Of a DNA stretch of 64,000 nt, positions 1-12,506 are shown in pieces; the stretch's first letter is position 1, and each line of letters opens with the position of its first letter. Source of the DNA: Endomychus coccineus (Eukaryota; Arthropoda; Insecta; Coleoptera; Endomychidae). The stretch lies in contig OY294068.1 of the NCBI GenBank assembly GCA_958510875.1, positions 198,238,315-198,302,314 on the forward strand. Reading direction: 5' to 3'. Made by a program: the position numbers and the translations under genes. The notes under the pieces are model-generated. The model was not told the DNA's origin, ran no database searches, and saw only the letters and a program-made list of their open reading frames with translations.

Positions 1-57
1 TTCCTAACGGGAATTGGGTCTAGTTGGAGATTACTGAATGTTTGATATAATGTAGTC

Positions 58-461
58 CATGTTATTCTGAATAAATGTTATCATTGCGCCAACCCCCAAA
101 AATAAACAGATTCTCTACTAGGAGGGGTTATATTTACATTTTACTCATAATTGACTATTAATTTCTGAAAACGGGAACAATATTTTAACATGCTTCATTC
201 TAGTTTATGTTGCATAATATGGTTCTTTTCCCATAAAAAATGTTTGTCCCCCCTATCCCCCAACCCCCCTCAAATAAAAATTTGAAGAACCATATTATGC
301 AACATAAACTAGAATGAAGCATGTTGAAATATTGTTCCCATCTTCAGAAATAAATAGTCTATTATGAGTAAAATGTAAATATAACCCCTCCTAGCAGAGA
401 ATCTGTTAATTTTTGGGTGTTGGCGCAATGATAACATTTGTTCGTTCAGAATTACATGAAC
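58..461. repeat. Foldback (long inverted repeat) element
   Basis: Two arms of about 175 bp, 58-231 and about 285-461, are near-perfect reverse complements. Both arms carry CTAGTTTATGTTGCATAATA or its complement, and both end in a CATGT(A/T)ATTCTGA tip. The loop of about 50 bp is rich in C on this strand (runs of CCCCC). No coding capacity and no obvious target-site duplication are seen. It looks like a foldback or MITE-like element. The arms differ at only about ten sites, so it is fairly young or kept similar by gene conversion. Assignment to a transposon superfamily is not possible from the tips. Confidence 0.85.
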
Positions 462-1290
462 TAAATCATATCAAAAATTCAGAAATATTCGTTTTCCGTC
501 CTACATATGTAATTGATCTTGAAAGGTTTATGATTTGCTTCAGAACAATAATCTTTTGTGAAATTATTGAAACCTTCTTGATTATGCCAGCTATAGTATC
601 ATATCAGCCTCCTTCAAGCGGGTGTAAACTAATTTGTGTTTATTTTAGGATTTCTTTTACTATTTCTCATTCTAACATTTATTATTGATACTAAATGGAA
701 AACATCTGGCGAACCCCATTGGGTTCTTGTTACTTTGCTTTGAGATATTTTAATTTTACGTGAAACTTCAATTTTCTAAACATGATTTTGTTTTTTTTTT
801 ATATTGGAAATAACCTGTACTAAGCCCTTATTACACAAGCTTCTAATAGTAGTTTCATAAGAGTTTATTTTCATCAAGTAATGGCTGGTTCTATTCAATT
901 TTGCAATAATTGCTATCAGTGTTTTTCTTCAATTGAATTATTTCAGTAAGTAGCTTTTAACCGATAATATCAGATAAGTTGCATCTGTTACTTAGGAAAA
1001 TATTAATTTAACAAGATTACATCTTAGAATATCGCCGTGTAACCGAGTAACATCATGTATATCGACAAACAAGAAGTGTTGTAAATGAATATACTAAATC
1101 TACATCTTCTCTCGCTTTCTTTGCCGGTATTAGAACACAAATCTAAGTTATTATGAAGATTAGCAACTTCGGCGAAGTTTCATAAGAAAATCAATTCATT
1201 TCCGGCAGGTTTCAGTTCGAGGTAAAGTACTTTAACTTGGATACCTTCATAAAGCCAATCAATTCGCTTTAGATTTCGGAACTTTTAAAA
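462..1290. other. Non-coding stretch left of the satellite array
   Basis: I see no supported gene, RNA or repeat here. The short open frame running out of the foldback at 413-688 has no recognisable domain and low-complexity composition. The last bases, at 1281-1290 (ACTTTTAAAA), give the unduplicated left edge of the 631-bp array. Confidence 0.5.
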
Positions 1291-4200
1291 GTACGTTTAC
1301 TTCAACAGATATGGAATGTGCGGATAGACTCCTCCACATCACTTTATCATAGATAAACATTTTCCGAGCTGACAGTCAACCTTAATGGAAGTTCGATCAT
1401 GTTTTCTCTGAATTATTTATTACTCGATTCACATCATTAGTTCATAAGTTTGTCGAGGGTTGAGAAATTTCATAATATAAGATAGATTTTGACGTGTTTT
1501 CAACTCGGAAAATCGTCTTAAATGTCTATGACTCGAATAACTCAATAACGCCCCAAAACATGATATATGTGAATATATTCGAGCGCAAATTAGAATTTTA
1601 TTTCAAATATAATATTTTTGGTTTCTTTAAATGTTTATGTAAAGATAACAAAACCGACGCGGCTATTTTTAAAGTGTTTTTATTTTGAAATTGTCTTCTT
1701 TGCAAAATGATGAGAAGCCGATTTTGACGTTCAAATCAATTTCAATGCATGTTGTGTTGTTGTCAACAGTTAAAAAGGGTTGGGATTGAAGCTGTTCCTG
1801 ACGAAATAAGAGAAGCGATCATTCACTTGCATCTAAAAAGCCAAAATGCTCCCCAAATCGATGACAGTGTTAACAAATCGAGGTATACAGTTGGAAATAT
1901 TATTAAATTGTACCGAACAAGTACGTTTACTTCAACAGATATGGAATGTGCGGATAGACTCCTCCACATCACTTTATCATAGATAAACATTTTCCGAGCT
2001 GACAGTCAACCTTAATGGAAGTTCGATCATGTTTTCTCTGAATTATTTATTACTCGATTCACATCATTGGTTCATAAGTTTGTCGAGGGTTGAGAAATTT
2101 CATAATATAAGATAGATTTTGACGTGTTTTCAACTCGGAAAAATCGTCTTAAATGTCTATGACTCGAATAACTCAATAACGCCCCAAAACATGATATATG
2201 TGAATATATTCGAGCGCAAATTAGAATTTTATTTCAAATATAATATTTTTGGTTTCTTTAAATGTTTATGTAAAGATAACAAAACCGACGCGGCTATTTT
2301 TAAAGTGTTTTTATTTTGAAATTGTCTTCTTTGCAAAATGATGAGAAGCCGATTTTGACGTTCAAATCAATTTCAATGCATGTTGTGTTGTTGTCAACAG
2401 TTAAAAAGGGTTGGGATTGAAGCTGTTCCTGACGAAATAAGAGAAGCGATCATTCACTTGCATCTAAAAAGCCAAAATGCTCCCCAAATCGATGACAGTG
2501 TTAACAAATCGAGGTATACAGTTGGAAATATTATTAAATTGTACCGAACAAGTACGTTTACTTCAACAGATATGGAATGTGCGGATAGACTCCTCCACAT
2601 CACTTTATCATAGATAAACATTTTCCGAGCTGACAGTCAACCTTAATGGAAGTTCGATCATGTTTTCTCTGAATTATTTATTACTCGATTCACATCATTA
2701 GTTCATAAGTTTGTCGAGGGTTGAGAAATTTCATAATATAAGATAGATTTTGACGTGTTTTCAACTCGGAAAATCGTCTTAAATGTCTATGACTCGAATA
2801 ACTCAATAACGCCCCAAAACATGATATATGTGAATATATTCGAGCGCAAATTAGAATTTTATTTCAAATATAATATTTTTGGTTTCTTTAAATGTTTATG
2901 TAAAGATAACAAAACCGACGCGGCTATTTTTAAAGTGTTTTTATTTTGAAATTGTCTTCTTTGCAAAATGATGAGAAGCCGATTTTGACGTTCAAATCAA
3001 TTTCAATGCATGTTGTGTTGTTGTCAACAGTTAAAAAGGGTTGGGATTGAAGCTGTTCCTGACGAAATAAGAGAAGCGATCATTCACTTGCATCTAAAAA
3101 GCCAAAATGCTCCCCAAATCGATGACAGTGTTAACAAATCGAGGTATACAGTTGGAAATATTATTAAATTGTACCGAACAAGTACGTTTACTTCAACAGA
3201 TATGGAATGTGCGGACAGACTCCTCCACATCACTTTATCATAGATAAACATTTTCCGAGCTGACAGTCAACCTTAATGGAAGTTCGATCATGTTTTCTCT
3301 GAATTATTTATTACTCGATTCACATCATTAGTTCATAAGTTTGTCGAGGGTTGAGAAATTTCATAATATAAGATAGATTTTGACGTGTTTTCAACTCGGA
3401 AAAATCGTCTTAAATGTCTATGACTCGAATAACTCAATAACGCCCCAAAACATGATATATGTGAATATATTCGAGCGCAAATTAGAATTTTATTTCAAAT
3501 ATAATATTTTTGGTTTCTTTAAATGTTTATGTAAAGATAACAAAACCGACGCGGCTATTTTTAAAGTGTTTTTATTTTGAAATTGTCTTCTTTGCAAAAT
3601 GATGAGAAGCCGATTTTGACGTTCAAATCAATTTCAATGCATGTTGTGTTGTTGTCAACAGTTAAAAAGGGTTGGGATTGAAGCTGTTCCTGACGAAATA
3701 AGAGAAGCGATCATTCACTTGCATCTAAAAAGCCAAAATGCTCCCCAAATCGATGACAGTGTTAACAAATCGAGGTATACAGTTGGAAATATTATTAAAT
3801 TGTACCGAACAAGTACGTTTACTTCAACAGATATGGAATGTGCGGATAGACTCCTCCACATCACTTTATCATAGATAAACATTTTCCGAGCTGACAGTCA
3901 ACCTTAATGGAAGTTCGATCATGTTTTCTCTGAATTATTTATTACTCGATTCACATCATTAGTTCATAAGTTTGTCGAGGGTTGAGAAATTTCATAATAT
4001 AAGATAGATTTTGACGTGTTTTCAACTCGGAAAAATCGTCTTAAATGTCTATGACTCGAATAACTCAATAACGCCCCAAAACATGATATATGTGAATATA
4101 TTCGAGCGCAAATTAGAATTTTATTTCAAATATAATATTTTTGGTTTCTTTAAATGTTTATGTAAAGATAACAAAACCGACGCGGCTATTTTTAAAGTGT

Positions 4201-7200
4201 TTTTATTTTGAAATTGTCTTCTTTGCAAAATGATGAGAAGCCGATTTTGACGTTCAAATCAATTTCAATGCATGTTGTGTTGTTGTCAACAGTTAAAAAG
4301 GGTTGGGATTGAAGCTGTTCCTGACGAAATAAGAGAAGCGATCATTCACTTGCATCTAAAAAGCCAAAATGCTCCCCAAATCGATGACAGTGTTAACAAA
4401 TCGAGGTATACAGTTGGAAATATTATTAAATTGTACCGAACAAGTACGTTTACTTCAACAGATATGGAATGTGCGGATAGACTCCTCCACATCACTTTAT
4501 CATAGATAAACATTTTCCGAGCTGACAGTCAACCTTAATGGAAGTTCGATCATGTTTTCTCTGAATTATTTATTACTCGATTCACATCATTAGTTCATAA
4601 GTTTGTCGAGGGTTGAGAAATTTCATAATATAAGATAGATTTTGACGTGTTTTCAACTCGGAAAAATCGTCTTAAATGTCTATGACTCGAATAACTCAAT
4701 AACGCCCCAAAACATGATATATGTGAATATATTCGAGCGCAAATTAGAATTTTATTTCAAATATAATATTTTTGGTTTCTTTAAATGTTTATGTAAAGAT
4801 AACAAAACCGACGCGGCTATTTTTAAAGTGTTTTTATTTTGAAATTGTCTTCTTTGCAAAATGATGAGAAGCCGATTTTGACGTTCAAATCAATTTCAAT
4901 GCATGTTGTGTTGTTGTCAACAGTTAAAAAGGGTTGGGATTGAAGCTGTTCCTGACGAAATAAGAGAAGCGATCATTCACTTGCATCTAAAAAGCCAAAA
5001 TGCTCCCCAAATCGATGACAGTGTTAACAAATCGAGGTATACAGTTGGAAATATTATTAAATTGTACCGAACAAGTACGTTTACTTCAACAGATATGGAA
5101 TGTGCGGATAGACTCCTCCACATCACTTTATCATAGATAAACATTTTCCGAGCTGACAGTCAACCTTAATGGAAGTTCGATCATGTTTTCTCTGAATTAT
5201 TTATTACTCGATTCACATCATTAGTTCATAAGTTTGTCGAGGGTTGAGAAATTTCATAATATAAGATAGATTTTGACGTGTTTTCAACTCGGAAAAATCG
5301 TCTTAAATGTCTATGACTCGAATAACTCAATAACGCCCCAAAACATGATATATGTGAATATATTCGAGCGCAAATTAGAATTTTATTTCAAATATAATAT
5401 TTTTGGTTTCTTTAAATGTTTATGTAAAGATAACAAAACCGACGCGGCTATTTTTAAAGTGTTTTTATTTTGAAATTGTCTTCTTTGCAAAATGATGAGA
5501 AGCCGATTTTGACGTTCAAATCAATTTCAATGCATGTTGTGTTGTTGTCAACAGTTAAAAAGGGTTGGGATTGAAGCTGTTCCTGACGAAATAAGAGAAG
5601 CGATCATTCACTTGCATCTAAAAAGCCAAAATGCTCCCCAAATCGATGACAGTGTTAACAAATCGAGGTATACAGTTGGAAATATTATTAAATTGTACCG
5701 AACAAGTACGTTTACTTCAACAGATATGGAATGTGCGGATAGACTCCTCCACATCACTTTATCATAGATAAACATTTTCCGAGCTGACAGTCAACCTTAA
5801 TGGAAGTTCGATCATGTTTTCTCTGAATTATTTATTACTCGATTCACATCATTAGTTCATAAGTTTGTCGAGGGTTGAGAAATTTCATAATATAAGATAG
5901 ATTTTGACGTGTTTTCAACTCGGAAAAATCGTCTTAAATGTCTATGACTCGAATAACTCAATAACGCCCCAAAACATGATATATGTGAATATATTCGAGC
6001 GCAAATTAGAATTTTATTTCAAATATAATATTTTTGGTTTCTTTAAATGTTTATGTAAAGATAACAAAACCGACGCGGCTATTTTTAAAGTGTTTTTATT
6101 TTGAAATTGTCTTCTTTGCAAAATGATGAGAAGCCGATTTTGACGTTCAAATCAATTTCAATGCATGTTGTGTTGTTGTCAACAGTTAAAAAGGGTTGGG
6201 ATTGAAGCTGTTCCTGACGAAATAAGAGAAGCGATCATTCACTTGCATCTAAAAAGCCAAAATGCTCCCCAAATCGATGACAGTGTTAACAAATCGAGGT
6301 ATACAGTTGGAAATATTATTAAATTGTACCGAACAAGTACGTTTACTTCAACAGATATGGAATGTGCGGATAGACTCCTCCACATCACTTTATCATAGAT
6401 AAACATTTTCCGAGCTGACAGTCAACCTTAATGGAAGTTCGATCATGTTTTCTCTGAATTATTTATTACTCGATTCACATCATTAGTTCATAAGTTTGTC
6501 GAGGGTTGAGAAATTTCATAATATAAGATAGATTTTGACGTGTTTTCAACTCGGAAAAATCGTCTTAAATGTCTATGACTCGAATAACTCAATAACGCCC
6601 CAAAACATGATATATGTGAATATATTCGAGCGCAAATTAGAATTTTATTTCAAATATAATATTTTTGGTTTCTTTAAATGTTTATGTAAAGATAACAAAA
6701 CCGACGCGGCTATTTTTAAAGTGTTTTTATTTTGAAATTGTCTTCTTTGCAAAATGATGAGAAGCCGATTTTGACGTTCAAATCAATTTCAATGCATGTT
6801 GTGTTGTTGTCAACAGTTAAAAAGGGTTGGGATTGAAGCTGTTCCTGACGAAATAAGAGAAGCGATCATTCACTTGCATCTAAAAAGCCAAAATGCTCCC
6901 CAAATCGATGACAGTGTTAACAAATCGAGGTATACAGTTGGAAATATTATTAAATTGTACCGAACAAGTACGTTTACTTCAACAGATATGGAATGTGCGG
7001 ATAGACTCCTCCACATCACTTTATCATAGATAAACATTTTCCGAGCTGACAGTCAACCTTAATGGAAGTTCGATCATGTTTTCTCTGAATTATTTATTAC
7101 TCGATTCACATCATTAGTTCATAAGTTTGTCGAGGGTTGAGAAATTTCATAATATAAGATAGATTTTGACGTGTTTTCAACTCGGAAAAATCGTCTTAAA

Positions 7201-10200
7201 TGTCTATGACTCGAATAACTCAATAACGCCCCAAAACATGATATATGTGAATATATTCGAGCGCAAATTAGAATTTTATTTCAAATATAATATTTTTGGT
7301 TTCTTTAAATGTTTATGTAAAGATAACAAAACCGACGCGGCTATTTTTAAAGTGTTTTTATTTTGAAATTGTCTTCTTTGCAAAATGATGAGAAGCCGAT
7401 TTTGACGTTCAAATCAATTTCAATGCATGTTGTGTTGTTGTCAACAGTTAAAAAGGGTTGGGATTGAAGCTGTTCCTGACGAAATAAGAGAAGCGATCAT
7501 TCACTTGCATCTAAAAAGCCAAAATGCTCCCCAAATCGATGACAGTGTTAACAAATCGAGGTATACAGTTGGAAATATTATTAAATTGTACCGAACAAGT
7601 ACGTTTACTTCAACAGATATGGAATGTGCGGATAGACTCCTCCACATCACTTTATCATAGATAAACATTTTCCGAGCTGACAGTCAACCTTAATGGAAGT
7701 TCGATCATGTTTTCTCTGAATTATTTATTACTCGATTCACATCATTAGTTCATAAGTTTGTCGAGGGTTGAGAAATTTCATAATATAAGATAGATTTTGA
7801 CGTGTTTTCAACTCGGAAAAATCGTCTTAAATGTCTATGACTCGAATAACTCAATAACGCCCCAAAACATGATATATGTGAATATATTCGAGCGCAAATT
7901 AGAATTTTATTTCAAATATAATATTTTTGGTTTCTTTAAATGTTTATGTAAAGATAACAAAACCGACGCGGCTATTTTTAAAGTGTTTTTATTTTGAAAT
8001 TGTCTTCTTTGCAAAATGATGAGAAGCCGATTTTGACGTTCAAATCAATTTCAATGCATGTTGTGTTGTTGTCAACAGTTAAAAAGGGTTGGGATTGAAG
8101 CTGTTCCTGACGAAATAAGAGAAGCGATCATTCACTTGCATCTAAAAAGCCAAAATGCTCCCCAAATCGATGACAGTGTTAACAAATCGAGGTATACAGT
8201 TGGAAATATTATTAAATTGTACCGAACAAGTACGTTTACTTCAACAGATATGGAATGTGCGGATAGACTCCTCCACATCACTTTATCATAGATAAACATT
8301 TTCCGAGCTGACAGTCAACCTTAATGGAAGTTCGATCATGTTTTCTCTGAATTATTTATTACTCGATTCACATCATTAGTTCATAAGTTTGTCGAGGGTT
8401 GAGAAATTTCATAATATAAGATAGATTTTGACGTGTTTTCAACTCGGAAAAATCGTCTTAAATGTCTATGACTCGAATAACTCAATAACGCCCCAAAACA
8501 TGATATATGTGAATATATTCGAGCGCAAATTAGAATTTTATTTCAAATATAATATTTTTGGTTTCTTTAAATGTTTATGTAAAGATAACAAAACCGACGC
8601 GGCTATTTTTAAAGTGTTTTTATTTTGAAATTGTCTTCTTTGCAAAATGATGAGAAGCCGATTTTGACGTTCAAATCAATTTCAATGCATGTTGTGTTGT
8701 TGTCAACAGTTAAAAAGGGTTGGGATTGAAGCTGTTCCTGACGAAATAAGAGAAGCGATCATTCACTTGCATCTAAAAAGCCAAAATGCTCCCCAAATCG
8801 ATGACAGTGTTAACAAATCGAGGTATACAGTTGGAAATATTATTAAATTGTACCGAACAAGTACGTTTACTTCAACAGATATGGAATGTGCGGATAGACT
8901 CCTCCACATCACTTTATCATAGATAAACATTTTCCGAGCTGACAGTCAACCTTAATGGAAGTTCGATCATGTTTTCTCTGAATTATTTATTACTCGATTC
9001 ACATCATTAGTTCATAAGTTTGTCGAGGGTTGAGAAATTTCATAATATAAGATAGATTTTGACGTGTTTTCAACTCGGAAAAATCGTCTTAAATGTCTAT
9101 GACTCGAATAACTCAATAACGCCCCAAAACATGATATATGTGAATATATTCGAGCGCAAATTAGAATTTTATTTCAAATATAATATTTTTGGTTTCTTTA
9201 AATGTTTATGTAAAGATAACAAAACCGACGCGGCTATTTTTAAAGTGTTTTTATTTTGAAATTGTCTTCTTTGCAAAATGATGAGAAGCCGATTTTGACG
9301 TTCAAATCAATTTCAATGCATGTTGTGTTGTTGTCAACAGTTAAAAAGGGTTGGGATTGAAGCTGTTCCTGACGAAATAAGAGAAGCGATCATTCACTTG
9401 CATCTAAAAAGCCAAAATGCTCCCCAAATCGATGACAGTGTTAACAAATCGAGGTATACAGTTGGAAATATTATTAAATTGTACCGAACAAGTACGTTTA
9501 CTTCAACAGATATGGAATGTGCGGATAGACTCCTCCACATCACTTTATCATAGATAAACATTTTCCGAGCTGACAGTCAACCTTAATGGAAGTTCGATCA
9601 TGTTTTCTCTGAATTATTTATTACTCGATTCACATCATTAGTTCATAAGTTTGTCGAGGGTTGAGAAATTTCATAATATAAGATAGATTTTGACGTGTTT
9701 TCAACTCGGAAAAATCGTCTTAAATGTCTATGACTCGAATAACTCAATAACGCCCCAAAACATGATATATGTGAATATATTCGAGCGCAAATTAGAATTT
9801 TATTTCAAATATAATATTTTTGGTTTCTTTAAATGTTTATGTAAAGATAACAAAACCGACGCGGCTATTTTTAAAGTGTTTTTATTTTGAAATTGTCTTC
9901 TTTGCAAAATGATGAGAAGCCGATTTTGACGTTCAAATCAATTTCAATGCATGTTGTGTTGTTGTCAACAGTTAAAAAGGGTTGGGATTGAAGCTGTTCC
10001 TGACGAAATAAGAGAAGCGATCATTCACTTGCATCTAAAAAGCCAAAATGCTCCCCAAATCGATGACAGTGTTAACAAATCGAGGTATACAGTTGGAAAT
10101 ATTATTAAATTGTACCGAACAAGTACGTTTACTTCAACAGATATGGAATGTGCGGATAGACTCCTCCACATCACTTTATCATAGATAAACATTTTCCGAG

Positions 10201-10753
10201 CTGACAGTCAACCTTAATGGAAGTTCGATCATGTTTTCTCTGAATTATTTATTACTCGATTCACATCATTAGTTCATAAGTTTGTCGAGGGTTGAGAAAT
10301 TTCATAATATAAGATAGATTTTGACGTGTTTTCAACTCGGAAAAATCGTCTTAAATGTCTATGACTCGAATAACTCAATAACGCCCCAAAACATGATATA
10401 TGTGAATATATTCGAGCGCAAATTAGAATTTTATTTCAAATATAATATTTTTGGTTTCTTTAAATGTTTATGTAAAGATAACAAAACCGACGCGGCTATT
10501 TTTAAAGTGTTTTTATTTTGAAATTGTCTTCTTTGCAAAATGATGAGAAGCCGATTTTGACGTTCAAATCAATTTCAATGCATGTTGTGTTGTTGTCAAC
10601 AGTTAAAAAGGGTTGGGATTGAAGCTGTTCCTGACGAAATAAGAGAAGCGATCATTCACTTGCATCTAAAAAGCCAAAATGCTCCCCAAATCGATGACAG
10701 TGTTAACAAATCGAGGTATACAGTTGGAAATATTATTAAATTGTACCGAACAA
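1291..10753 (+). repeat. Fifteen-copy tandem array of a 631-bp unit derived from a Tc1-like transposon
   Basis: The same 630/631-bp unit is repeated head to tail exactly 15 times (13 x 631 + 2 x 630 = 9463 bp). Copies are almost identical. I found only a run of four instead of five A in copies 1 and 3, one A/G change near 2069 and one T/C change near 3215. All variants lie in the first four copies. The unit's last third encodes the start of a Tc1-like transposase (helix-turn-helix). The 15th copy runs on without a break into the rest of that transposase, so the unit is the transposon's 5' part plus leader. At each internal junction CCGAACAA is joined to GTACG, while the outer edges read TTTTAAAA-GTACG and CCGAACAA-CTGG. 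The joints therefore share only two bases (AA). The array lies in the TMTC1 intron downstream of 12507. Confidence 0.95.
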
Positions 10754-11674
10754 CTGGATCTGTGGCTCAAAAACCATGAACTGGAAGACGCCCGCGTTAT
10801 TCCAATACCAACTTAAGAGCCTTAAAACGGATTATCAAGGAAAATCGACGTGCTAATTATAACAAATTGAAAATATGATGGAATCAGGCAATCACAAAAA
10901 AGTTTTCAATAGCAACTTGTCCCAGAGCTGTCCAAAAACTGAGATTTGAAACTTACAAGGTGAACCTAAATTGTTTTTTTCTTAATATTCGTTTTTAATT
11001 GAGTGATTCTAGGCAAAAGAGAAGCCGTTACTGACAAAGATTCAAAAGAAAAACTGACTAGTTTGGGCCAAAGAACACAAATTATGGTCTCCGAATCAAT
11101 GGAACATCATTTGGAGTGATGAAGCCAGATTTGAAGTAAGCGTTGGTGATAGTAGGAGTCGTGTCATAAGAACTAAAGAAGAAGTATTTCAGAATGACTG
11201 TCTTAAAAAAAAAGTTAAGTTTCCGGCTTTTGTTATGATTTGGGGAACCATGTCAACAAGTGGAGTGGGAAACTTACACTTTGTGAATGCTGATAAGTAC
11301 ATGAATGTACTTCAAAATAACTTAAAACCCCAAACTCAACAAATGCGCGTTTGAACAATATTGAATGTATCTTCCAACAAGATGGGGCCGCTTGCCATAC
11401 AGCTAAAAAAGTGAAAGATTGGATGTTAGAAAACAGTATTCCAGTTTTAAAATGTACATCGAGTAGTCCAGATCTATCGCCGATTGAAACCTTGTGGCAT
11501 ATCATAAAGAAGAAGCTGCGATCGAATCCCGCAAGAACCGTTCCAGAATTGCGAACCCGTCTTTAGGAAATTTGGAACAGTTTTACATCAGATGACTGCC
11601 GAACATTAGTTGACACTATGCCAAGACGTATCGAAGCAGTAATCAGTCGAAAAGGCGATGTAACGCAACGGTGA
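10582..11674 (+). pseudogene. Tc1-like (DD34E) transposase, broken, with a 53-bp intron
   Basis: Reading from the last satellite unit, the order is an N-terminal helix-turn-helix (VPDEIREAIIHLHLKS onwards), a GRRPR-like segment, and then the catalytic domain. The catalytic residues are D in IWSDEARFE (about 11095), D in FQQDGAACHT (about 11380) and E in SPDLSPIETLW (about 11480), with 34 residues between the last two, as in Tc1/mariner DD34E enzymes. A GT...AG intron at 10960-11012 (AAG|GTGAAC ... TTCTAG|GC) sits in phase 0 and joins the two frames. Damage: TGA at 10777, 10876 and 11055, a frameshift near 11350 and TAG at 11564. The frame otherwise runs to TGA at 11672. The first two TGAs and the other stops mean no full transposase can be made. 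I could not identify terminal inverted repeats. Neighbour: the array of its own 5' end. Confidence 0.9.
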
Positions 11675-12506
11675 TTTGCTGCTATTTGGTATCGTTAATT
11701 TTTATCAATCGCTGGTTTTTTTTGATTTTTTAGATATTTTTTGCTCTGTTACAAAAAATTTAGTATTTTAGCCTGATATTAAAGTCAAAGGATAAGGAAC
11801 AACTTTTTTTTCGTATTTTCCTATTTCTCAATCCTCAATTATATAAAGAAATCACCACTTTGTGATTACAACTCTTCAAAAACTTAAATATAAGTGATAA
11901 CTATAAAATCGCATATGAAAAACTTCTTAGGCAAACCAATAAAGTCGATTTGAAGGACATAAAACTACTCCTTTCGAAAGGATGGGAGTGGTATCTGGGT
12001 TAAGTGATGTGGATTCTGGGCTGATGAATGCGAAGCGGGAAATTACGTCACCGATTCATGTTTCCTCAATCGTTGCTTTTACCATATTCTGAACCGTACA
12101 AATAAACTGCCAGAGAGTGATTTTATTTGAACCAATACGAATGAAGTAATGTACGATTATGTGGCATATCTCCAAGAATACCGTAATACCTATGCTGCGC
12201 AAGTCGTCCTTGGTCAAGACTAGAACATTTTCATCGACTTGTCAATTGTCATTGTCATTCGGCAATGGAGCAATAACGCATTTAATGGAATATCTTTGTC
12301 GTAAGAATATTACCGTAGGTAATAAAGCACATTACACCTTAGACAACCATTTACTTGCTTGACTTTGACAAATTAGAATGACAGCTAAACACAACCTCTA
12401 TTATTTTAAATTATTATCAATAAAAAATTTTTGAATATCTCTCGAGCTCTGTCTATCAAATCGAAACATGATAACCTACTTACACAAGAACAGTCTGCAA
12501 ACTTAC
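11675..12506. other. Tc1 3' flank and TMTC intron sequence
   Basis: This begins with the AT-rich 3' part of the Tc1 remnant (T-runs around 11709-11740 and 11804-11814). A 67-codon open frame at 12159-12362 on the plus strand has no family I recognise. The right end, just left of 12507, is the start of the next TMTC intron on the minus strand, with a GTAAGT donor at 12501-12506. Confidence 0.5.

Noticed and set aside
1494..10521. 66-codon frame in each unit (IVLNVYDSNNSITPQNMIYV start)
   Set aside because: No recognised domain, AT-rich, and upstream of the transposase start, so it is probably leader sequence. Repetition alone is not evidence of coding.
1291..10753. CRISPR-like array or multi-copy gene family
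   Set aside because: There are no short repeats with unique spacers. Whole 631-bp units are repeated, and the two small frames per unit are a piece of transposase and a frame without any domain.
12021..12062. CTGATGA-ATGCGAAGCG-GGAAA-TTACGTC, hammerhead-like
   Set aside because: Outer strands do not pair beyond two bases, there is no second copy and no PLE nearby. Likely chance.
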